DNA from: Hyphomicrobiales bacterium
GTDB taxonomy: Bacteria > Pseudomonadota > Alphaproteobacteria > Rhizobiales > Beijerinckiaceae
Assembly (NCBI GenBank): GCA_003567055.1
Contig: PXAW01000530.1
Coordinates: 1 to 5,339 of the forward strand
DNA: 5,339 nt
Direction of reading: 5' to 3'
Part shown: positions 1 through 4,584 of the stretch, piece by piece
Numbering within the stretch: the stretch's first letter is position 1
Layout of the letters: every line of letters begins with the position of its first letter
Program-made: the position numbers and the translations under genes
Notes under the pieces: generated by a model
Seen by the model: only the letters and a program-made list of their open reading frames with translations
Databases searched by the model: none
What the model was told of the DNA's origin: nothing

Positions 1-666
1 CACGGCCTCGCGCAGGCTGCGCGCGGCGGCATCCTGGGCCGGGCCGAGCTGCGTCACCGCGTGATCGGGATCGGGTGGCGGAAACAGGTTTTCCGGCGGC
101 ATCGCGCAGGTTTCGAGGGTGCCCTCATCCACGAGCCCGTCGATCACCCCGGCGCTGACGCCCGCCGCGCGGGCGAGATCGCTCTTTGCGTGCAGAAGCC
201 CGCCCTCGGCGGCGGCGATGACGCGGCTGCGCGCCGGCGTCACCCGTTTCGGCGGCGGGCCGGCCAGCCGCACGCCCACGCGAATCGCTTCGCCGCGCTC
301 CTCGTCCGGGCGCTTGAGCGCCATGGCGAGCACAGAGCCGCGCGGGGCGAGCGTCCAGCGCGCCACCCAGTCGAGGAAGCTGCGCAGATTGTCGGAGAAG
401 ACCGGCCCGCCGGCGGGTTCGATCACCTGCTTGAGATTGCCCGGATCGCCCTCGCGCAGACCCCAGACCACGCCGATCGCCTCGCGACGCGGCCCGAAAG
501 GCACGCGCACCTGCTCGCCGGGGGAGAGCGCCATTCCGGCGGGCACGGCATAGCTGTAGGCCGTATCGAGAGCGAGCGGGATGATCACGTCGGCGACGCG
601 CCGCGCCGGCGCCGCTGTCGCGGCGGCGCCGATCGCTGCCGTTCCGGTTGTCGCAAAGGTGGTCAT
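1..666 (-). CDS. priA: Primosomal protein N' (PriA), N-terminal part, truncated by the window edge
   Basis: The 222 codons visible here encode the N-terminal third of PriA, the superfamily 2 helicase that recognises stalled forks and D-loops and reloads the replisome in the cytoplasm (family knowledge). After an Ala/Thr-rich leader of about 22 residues comes the typical 3'-DNA-binding domain: RRVADVIIPLALDTAYSYAV at 22-41, then the VRVPFG and IGVVWG strands near 53-69. A winged-helix-like segment, DLARAAGVSAGVIDGLVDEG, spans 163-182. The last visible residues, near 205-222, resemble the stretch just before the helicase core; the Walker A motif should lie just beyond base 1. I chose the ATG at 664-666. 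In-frame TTG codons at 667-669 and 700-702 are possible alternatives, and no strong Shine-Dalgarno settles the choice. It lies 91 bases downstream of the DsbA-like gene on the same strand. Family identity is secure; the exact start is less so. Confidence 0.93.
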   Translation of the reverse strand, partial: MTTFATTGTAAIGAAATAAPARRVADVIIPLALDTAYSYAVPAGMALSPGEQVRVPFGPRREAIGVVWGLREGDPGNLKQVIEPAGGPVFSDNLRSFLDWVARWTLAPRGSVLAMALKRPDEERGEAIRVGVRLAGPPPKRVTPARSRVIAAAEGGLLHAKSDLARAAGVSAGVIDGLVDEGTLETCAMPPENLFPPPDPDHAVTQLGPAQDAAARSLREAV

Positions 667-757
667 CAACGCAGTGATGCCACCGCCATGCGCGAAGGCC
701 AAGGGTGATGAAGCGCGTTTTTATACGCGACGGCGCGCGCGCCCGGATTCACGTCTC
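667..757 (-). promoter_or_regulatory. dsbA-like/priA intergenic region with possible -10 box and GC palindrome
   Basis: This 91-base spacer separates the DsbA-like stop codon from the priA start. Read on the minus strand, a TATAAA at 720-725 sits in a very GC-rich context and would fit a -10 box about 50 bases upstream of priA. I see no good -35 box at 16-19 bases from it. The same A/T run is the loop of a small dyad, CGCGT/ACGCG (714-718 and 725-729). Next to it is a perfect 12-bp palindrome, GGCGCGCGCGCC, at 732-743. No hairpin followed by a T-run in the minus direction is present, so there is no evidence of an intrinsic terminator after the oxidoreductase gene. Promoter activity is inferred from the A/T island only. 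Confidence 0.25.
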
Positions 758-1528
758 TCAGCATGCGGCGCGCCCGCAGGCGCGGACATTGGCCACCGCC
801 TCGCCGAGCCGCTCGGGGCCGACGGCGCCGGAGATGACGGCGTCGCCGATCACCCATGCGGGTGTGCCCGTGAGGTTGAGGTTGTCGGCGAGTTCGAAAT
901 TCTCGGTGAGGATATCGCGCACGCGCGCGCCGTTGGCATCGGCTTCGAGCCGGTCGGGATCGGCGCCAAGCTCGACGGCGAGGCGCGCGGCGTTTTCGCC
1001 ATTGGCCTGGCCACGGATGCGCATCAGCCGCATGTGAAACTCGGCGGCGGTCTCGTTGTCGAACTGCTCCATGGCGGCAAGGCCGATCCGCGCGGCGTCG
1101 ATCGAGCCCTGGCCGAGAACGGGGAAGTCCTTGAGCACGACGCGCAGGTCCGGATCGAAGGCGATCATCGCCTCGACATGCTCCAGCGCGCGCTCGCAGA
1201 AGCCGCAATTATAGTCGAAGAATTCCACCAGGGTGACGTCACCGTCAGGATTGCCCATCACGATGTCGTCGCCCGCATAGAGCGCATCATGCGCTTCGGT
1301 CAGGGTTTGCGTGCGGCGCGCATCCTGCTCCGCCGTCTCGCGGCGCTCGAGCTCGGTGATCATCTCGCGGATGATCTCTGGATTCTCCAGAAGATACTCA
1401 CGCATGATCTCGACGATCGCTCCGCGCTCATCCTCGGAAAAGGCCGCCTGCGCCTCGGCACGCGGGAGCGGTATCAGCAGCAGGGCGGCGAGGGAGAGCG
1501 TGGCGAGGCCGCGCAGGAAACGGGTCAT
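758..1528 (-). CDS. Secreted DsbA-family thiol:disulfide oxidoreductase (Com1/ScsC-like)
   Basis: The 256-residue product is an exported thioredoxin-fold enzyme expected to make or rearrange disulfides in periplasmic proteins. Residues 1-28 form a signal peptide: basic MTRFLRG, a Leu/Ala-rich core, and likely cleavage near AEAQA/AF. Residues 31-60 (IMREYLLENPEIIREMI) resemble the N-terminal helical segment of ScsC/Com1-type proteins, which mediates oligomerisation in some of them. The redox motif is CGFC at 108-111, in the context FFDYNCGFC. The conserved cis-proline follows threonine at 222-223 (GTPAW). An unusual second cysteine pair, C251 and C256, ends the chain (ACGRAAC). I chose the ATG at 1526-1528 because AAGGA lies 6 bases upstream and the signal peptide starts there; the frame stays open upstream to 1639, but that would place 37 non-secretory residues in front. 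It lies 56 bases behind the M48-TPR protease gene. Whether it acts as oxidase or isomerase cannot be read from sequence. Confidence 0.93.
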   Translation of the reverse strand: MTRFLRGLATLSLAALLLIPLPRAEAQAAFSEDERGAIVEIMREYLLENPEIIREMITELERRETAEQDARRTQTLTEAHDALYAGDDIVMGNPDGDVTLVEFFDYNCGFCERALEHVEAMIAFDPDLRVVLKDFPVLGQGSIDAARIGLAAMEQFDNETAAEFHMRLMRIRGQANGENAARLAVELGADPDRLEADANGARVRDILTENFELADNLNLTGTPAWVIGDAVISGAVGPERLGEAVANVRACGRAAC

Positions 1529-1534
1529 GGTCCA

Positions 1535-1539
1535 TCCTT
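1535..1539 (-). promoter_or_regulatory. Ribosome binding site of the DsbA-like gene
   Basis: AAGGA on the minus strand, with a 6-base spacer (TGGACC) to the ATG at 1526-1528. It decides the start in favour of the signal-peptide methionine over upstream in-frame codons. Confidence 0.75.
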
Positions 1540-1584
1540 GTATCATCTTGCCGGCACTCGGTTCGGCGCCGTTTGCGTCGCGCT

Positions 1585-3009
1585 TCAGCGCTGGTGTCGG
1601 GGTGGGACGTAGTCGAAGATATCCTTGGCACGCAACCATTCGGGCGTGCCTTCGACGAGTGAGTTCATGGCGCGATGCGCCTGATTCTGGGCGTTGCGGA
1701 TATCGCCGGCGTAGAAATAATGCTGCGCGATGGCGAGTTCCGCCCGCCCGACCTGGCCGGTACGGCCATAGGCCATGGCCAGCGGGCGATAGGCATCCGG
1801 TGATTCGGGCTCGATCCGGATCGCACGGCGCAGCTGATTGATCGCCTCTTCGAGGCTCGCCCCGTCCCCGACCGCGACCAGCGCCTGACCGTAGAGCGTG
1901 CGCATCGGCGCGGCATCCGGCGCGAGACCGACAGCGCGCCGCAACGAGGCGACCGCCTCCTGCGGGCGCGCGCTCTCCAGAAGGATCTGCCCGCGCAGCT
2001 CATGGAAATGCGGGTTGTTGGGCTGCGCGCCGATCAGCTCGTCCATCAGCCCGATCGCATCACGCATCCGCCCGGAGCGATGTGCCACGATGGCGCGGGC
2101 ATAGCGCGAGGCCAGGGAATTGTCGCTGGGCGGATAGCGGCGCAAGACCGTCTCGGGGCGTTCGACGAAACCGGAAATCTTGGCGCGGGCGAGATCGTGG
2201 CGGCGCTGCAGGGCCGGCGGATCGGTGCGGTTGCGATACGGGCTCTCGGCAGCCAGGCGCTCCAGCTGGGCGATGCGCTCGCGCGGCAGCGGGTGGCTGA
2301 TCTGATAAGGATCGAGGCTCGAACGAAACATCGATTCGTTGGCGAAGCGCTCGAAGATACGGATCATCCCCATGGGCGACTGGCCGGTCGCATGCAGAAA
2401 ACGCACGGCGGCCTGATCGGCGGCCATCTCCTCCGAGCGCTGATAGGCCAGCAGCGAGCGCCGCGCGATCTCGCCGCCACCCATGGCGATACCGGCCCCG
2501 CCCATCCCCGAATCACCCACGCCGCCGCGCGCGCCGCCGACCGCGGCGGCACCGCCGAGAAGCATCGAGGCGATGGAAAGCACCTGCGCGTTCTGGATCT
2601 CCTGACGCAGCCGCGCCAGATGCCCGCCATGGATATGGCCGGCCTCATGCGCGATCACGCCGATCAGTTCGTTGGGCGTCTCGGTCTGCAGGATGGCGCC
2701 GAGATTGATGAAGATGCGCTGCCCGTCCGCGACGAAGGCGTTGAACGACGTATCATTGACGAGGATGATCTCGCCCGCCCGACCGGGAATGCCTGCGGCG
2801 GCGAGGATCGGCGTCGCATAGTCACGCATCAGCCCTTCGAGCTCGGCGTCGCGCACGATGGTGAACGAGCCCTGCGCGAGCGCCGCGCGCGGCAGGAACA
2901 GGCTTGCCAGCACCAGGCTGAGGCTGAAGACGAGCACGGAAAACAGCGTCGCGCGCGAGGCTTTCGCGACGGTGTCGGCGGGAAAACGGCGTAGCGTGGG
3001 ATACGTCAC
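1585..3009 (-). CDS. Periplasmic M48 zinc metalloprotease with TPR domain (BepA-like)
   Basis: The 474-residue product matches the architecture of BepA (formerly YfgC), a periplasmic chaperone/protease that helps or degrades outer-membrane beta-barrel proteins such as LptD; E. coli BepA is of similar length. Residues 1-45 are an export signal ending in ALA/QG. The zinc site is HEAGH at 121-125, with the third ligand probably E194 in EEMAAD. H239 in SHPLPRERI aligns with the BepA histidine that can cap the zinc and autoinhibit the enzyme. A Gly/Ala-rich stretch at 151-179 separates the helix bearing HEAGH from the E194 region. Residues from about 298 to 465 contain around four TPR-like helix pairs, for example ALAPDA-type boundaries near 360-367 and AIRIEPESPDAY at 396-407. 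I saw no cysteine in the protein. The start is GTG at 3007-3009: an in-frame TGA lies three codons upstream, and later candidates fall inside the signal sequence core. A weak GGAA lies 9 bases upstream. The true substrate is unknown. Confidence 0.93.
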   Translation of the reverse strand: MTYPTLRRFPADTVAKASRATLFSVLVFSLSLVLASLFLPRAALAQGSFTIVRDAELEGLMRDYATPILAAAGIPGRAGEIILVNDTSFNAFVADGQRIFINLGAILQTETPNELIGVIAHEAGHIHGGHLARLRQEIQNAQVLSIASMLLGGAAAVGGARGGVGDSGMGGAGIAMGGGEIARRSLLAYQRSEEMAADQAAVRFLHATGQSPMGMIRIFERFANESMFRSSLDPYQISHPLPRERIAQLERLAAESPYRNRTDPPALQRRHDLARAKISGFVERPETVLRRYPPSDNSLASRYARAIVAHRSGRMRDAIGLMDELIGAQPNNPHFHELRGQILLESARPQEAVASLRRAVGLAPDAAPMRTLYGQALVAVGDGASLEEAINQLRRAIRIEPESPDAYRPLAMAYGRTGQVGRAELAIAQHYFYAGDIRNAQNQAHRAMNSLVEGTPEWLRAKDIFDYVPPRHQR

Positions 3010-3052
3010 CGGCTTTCATTCCAGATAATGGGGCGCATGCCCGGACAGGTTC

Positions 3053-3080
3053 AGTATGGCTGACGCGTGAGTGTGGTCAA
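3053..3080 (-). promoter_or_regulatory. Candidate sigma70-type promoter for the M48-TPR protease gene
   Basis: On the minus strand, TTGACC (3075-3080, five of six matches to TTGACA) is followed after 16 bases by CATACT (3053-3058, four of six matches to TATAAT). Transcription would begin near 3046, giving an untranslated leader of about 37 bases before the GTG start. The -35 hexamer lies inside one copy of a 9-bp direct repeat. This is pattern matching by eye; position and spacing are good but no expression evidence exists here. Confidence 0.45.
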
Positions 3081-3102
3081 ATCCGGGCGCTGCGGTCAAA
3101 TC
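3075..3102. repeat. Direct repeat GGTCAAATC, two perfect copies 19 bases apart
   Basis: GGTCAAATC occurs at 3075-3083 and again at 3094-3102, with CGGGCGCTGC between. The 19-base period is close to two helical turns, so a dimeric regulator could bind both copies on one face of the DNA. One copy covers the proposed -35 box of the protease promoter. An operator is plausible; equally, the second copy could simply be an alternative TTGACC -35 element, or the match could be chance. Confidence 0.5.
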
Positions 3103-3196
3103 ACACAGGCGTGCGCGCGATACCGGGGGCGCCGCGCCGCCCTTCAGCCTTGTCGCGAAACCCGGCCCATGCCATCTCCCCCCGCATGAGCAGGCG

Positions 3197-3202
3197 AAGG
3201 AG
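3197..3202 (+). promoter_or_regulatory. Ribosome binding site of the GNAT gene
   Basis: AAGGAG with a 7-base spacer to the ATG at 3210. It selects this start over in-frame upstream codons that would add up to 33 residues with no family resemblance. Confidence 0.8.
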
Positions 3203-3209
3203 CAAGACC

Positions 3210-3791
3210 ATGCGCGTGGAAGCCCTGACCGGTGCGGCCCTGGATTCGGCGCTCGATGCCGTCGCGCGGCTGCGTATCACCGTCTTCGCGGATTTTCCCT
3301 ATCTCTATGACGGCGATCTCGCCTATGAGCGGCGCTACCTGGAAAGCTACCGGCAGAGCCCGCGCGCGGTCCTCGTCGGCGCCTTCGACGGCGATAGCCT
3401 CGTCGGCGCAGCGACGGGCACGCCGCTTGCCGATCACGCCGATGATTTCGCGCAGGCCTTCGCGGGAAGCGGGCTCGGTCTCGACAAGGTATTCTATTGC
3501 GCCGAATCGGTGCTGTTGCCGCAATGGCGCGGGCGCGGCATCGGGCACCGCTTCTTCGATCTGCGCGAGAATCACGCCCGTACTCTCGGTTTCAGCCACA
3601 GCGCCTTCTGCGCCGTGATCCGCCCGCAGGATCATCCCCGCCGCCCGGCGGATTACCGCCCGCTCGACGATTTCTGGCGCAAGCGTGGCTACGCGCCGCT
3701 GCCCGGTGCCATCGCCCATTTCTCCTGGAAGGATGTCGGCGAGGCCGGAGAGACCCGCAAACCCCTGCAATTCTGGATTCGCAAGCTCTGA
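3210..3791 (+). CDS. GNAT-family N-acetyltransferase
   Basis: The 193-residue product has the length and layout of a single-domain GNAT enzyme, which transfers an acetyl group from acetyl-CoA to an amine; the acceptor cannot be predicted. The N-terminal helix, near 7-27 (LTGAALDSALDAVARLRITV), leads into FADFPYLYDGD. Strands near 52-70 (RAVLVGAFDGDSLVGAATG) precede the acetyl-CoA pyrophosphate-binding motif at 105-112, QWRGRGIG, which fits Q/R-x-x-G-x-G/A, preceded by the beta-4 strand AESVLLP. The C-terminal part, FWRKRGYAPLPGAIAHFSWKD at 155-175, is typical of the last strands. The protein has no signal peptide and should be cytoplasmic. It is on the same strand as lemA, 163 bases upstream, and may be a separate transcript. 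The region after its stop shows no clear intrinsic terminator. Confidence 0.9.
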   Translation: MRVEALTGAALDSALDAVARLRITVFADFPYLYDGDLAYERRYLESYRQSPRAVLVGAFDGDSLVGAATGTPLADHADDFAQAFAGSGLGLDKVFYCAESVLLPQWRGRGIGHRFFDLRENHARTLGFSHSAFCAVIRPQDHPRRPADYRPLDDFWRKRGYAPLPGAIAHFSWKDVGEAGETRKPLQFWIRKL

Positions 3792-3793
3792 CC

Positions 3794-3828
3794 CGTCACG
3801 AGCGATCTCGGTTTACGATTGCGTGACG
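3794..3828. repeat. Inverted repeat CGTCACG/CGTGACG downstream of the GNAT gene
   Basis: CGTCACG at 3794-3800 is mirrored perfectly by CGTGACG at 3822-3828, with a 21-base loop. No T-run follows, so it is not a classical terminator. It could be a weak transcript-end structure or a spaced operator half-site pair, or chance. Confidence 0.3.
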
Positions 3829-3873
3829 CATCGGTGCTATTCTTGCGCGCGTATTTGCCTCTCACGCGGGTTT

Positions 3874-3889
3874 GGCGCAGATTAGCGCC
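3874..3889. repeat. Small dyad GGCGC-AGATTA-GCGCC upstream of lemA
   Basis: A perfect 5-bp stem (3874-3878 and 3885-3889) surrounds the A/T-containing loop AGATTA, about 65 bases before the lemA start. It might be a protein-binding dyad or an RNA hairpin in the leader. A second compact palindrome, CCCCGG-T-CCGGGG at 3914-3926, lies between it and the ribosome binding site. No confident -35/-10 pair for lemA could be picked in 3792-3954. Confidence 0.3.
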
Positions 3890-3939
3890 GATCACCGCCA
3901 CGGAGATCCGCGGCCCCGGTCCGGGGTGCCACCGAGAAG

Positions 3940-3945
3940 AAGGAG
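3940..3945 (+). promoter_or_regulatory. Ribosome binding site of lemA
   Basis: AAGGAG with a 9-base spacer to the ATG at 3955, supporting that start. Confidence 0.75.
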
Positions 3946-3954
3946 CCTGCGCTC

Positions 3955-4512
3955 ATGGAATGGGTATTGCTGGCCATCGTCGTCGCGCTCTTGGTCTGGG
4001 CGATCGTCATCTATAACGGCCTCGTGGCCATGCGCCAGCGCACCACGCAGGCCTTCGCCGATATCGACGTGCAGCTGCGCCAGCGCCACGACCTGATCCC
4101 CAATCTGGTGGAGACGGTGAAGGGCTATGCCTCGCACGAGAAAGAGACCCTCGACGCCGTGGTCAAGGCCCGCAACGCGGCTGCGAATGCGCACGGCCCG
4201 GCGGACCAGGCTGCGGCGGAGAATATCCTCAACGCCACGCTCGGGCGCCTCTTCGCCCTCGCGGAAGCCTATCCCGATCTGAAGGCGAACCAGAACTTCC
4301 TCGCCCTGCAGAGCGAATTGTCCAATGTCGAGGACAAGCTCGCAGCCGCGCGGCGCTTCTTCAACAACGCCGTGGCCGAATTCAATGCCGCGATCGAATC
4401 CTTCCCGGCGGTATTGTTCGCCCGCTCGCTCGGGTTCACCGCGCGCGAATTTTTCGATATCGGCGAAGCCAAGCGAGAGACGCTGCAGACGGCGCCGGAA
4501 GTGAAGTTCTGA
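3955..4512 (+). CDS. lemA: LemA family membrane-anchored protein
   Basis: The 185-residue product is a full-length LemA-family protein. An N-terminal membrane segment at about 2-20 (EWVLLAIVVALLVWAIVIY) is followed by the family signature: YNGLV, then QAFADIDVQLRQRHDLIPNL at 32-51 and VETVKGYASHEKET. The second conserved block is LAEAYPDLKANQNFLALQSE at 102-121, followed by VEDKLAAARRFFNNAVAEFN and the FP pair at 150-151. The rest is predicted as a long alpha-helical bundle, projecting outside the cytoplasmic membrane in the usual model with a very short N-terminus inside. The biochemical role of LemA proteins is poorly defined; several are encoded beside membrane M48 proteases or TPM-domain proteins, as here. 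The downstream HtpX-like protease gene starts 72 bases after the stop, so an operon is likely. Identity is certain, function is not. Confidence 0.96.
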   Translation: MEWVLLAIVVALLVWAIVIYNGLVAMRQRTTQAFADIDVQLRQRHDLIPNLVETVKGYASHEKETLDAVVKARNAAANAHGPADQAAAENILNATLGRLFALAEAYPDLKANQNFLALQSELSNVEDKLAAARRFFNNAVAEFNAAIESFPAVLFARSLGFTAREFFDIGEAKRETLQTAPEVKF

Positions 4513-4534
4513 TACGGACAATCCGATCCCGGTC

Positions 4535-4552
4535 GCGGGCATGCGTGCCCGC
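4535..4552 (+). repeat. Perfect hairpin between lemA and the HtpX-like gene
   Basis: GCGGGCA (4535-4541) and TGCCCGC (4546-4552) form a perfect 7-bp GC-rich stem with a TGCG tetraloop, centred in the 72-base lemA/protease gap. No T-run follows, so it is not a typical intrinsic terminator. It could stabilise the upstream message, act as a processing site or partially attenuate read-through. The hairpin is directly visible; its role is inferred. Confidence 0.55.
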
Positions 4553-4571
4553 ACCACCCCGCGACGACGCC

Positions 4572-4577
4572 GGAGGA
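4572..4577 (+). promoter_or_regulatory. Ribosome binding site of the HtpX-like gene
   Basis: GGAGGA with a 7-base spacer to the GTG at 4585. It is near-consensus and decides the GTG start; the ATG codons at 4578 and nearby are in another frame. Confidence 0.82.
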
Positions 4578-4584
4578 TGATGCG

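Larger units (their letters stand above)
3010..3209. other. Divergent intergenic region between the M48-TPR protease and GNAT genes
   Basis: This 200-base stretch separates two divergent genes and must carry both sets of upstream signals. It holds the candidate protease promoter, the GGTCAAATC direct repeat and the GNAT ribosome binding site. No convincing promoter for the GNAT gene was found by eye, and no credible small gene: the open frames crossing it either extend into the GNAT gene in another frame or lack a ribosome binding site. Confidence 0.6.

Noticed and set aside
61..708. Plus-strand frame of 215 codons over the priA region
   Set aside because: The minus strand encodes recognisable PriA throughout with no stop; the plus frame is Arg/His/Ala-rich shadow sequence.
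1529..1584. Frameshift or missing gene between the M48-TPR stop and the DsbA-like start
   Set aside because: Both proteins are complete at their ends; the 56 bases are an ordinary spacer with a short CGGCGCCG palindrome and the ribosome binding site.
581..1612. 343-codon open frame on the plus strand across the start of priA and the DsbA-like gene
   Set aside because: Antisense shadow of the secreted oxidoreductase; it spans an intergenic gap and shows no family motif or ribosome binding site.
2002..2994. 330-codon open frame on the plus strand opposite the M48-TPR gene
   Set aside because: It mirrors the M48-TPR reading frame, which carries signal peptide, HEAGH and TPR motifs; the antisense product has none.
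2822..3019. ATG at 3017-3019 as an alternative start for the M48-TPR gene
   Set aside because: It is in a different frame from the protease, which begins with GTG at 3009 directly after an in-frame stop.
3071..3310. Small plus-strand gene in the divergent intergenic region
   Set aside because: It overlaps the GNAT gene in another frame by about 100 bases, has no Shine-Dalgarno and no recognisable content.
3144..3770. 208-codon minus-strand frame opposite the GNAT gene
   Set aside because: The plus strand has the acetyl-CoA motif and a proper ribosome binding site; the minus frame is a composition artefact.
3792..3954. Intrinsic terminator or clear promoter between the GNAT gene and lemA
   Set aside because: Only weak dyads are present, none followed by a T-run, and no -35/-10 pair with acceptable spacing and matches stood out.
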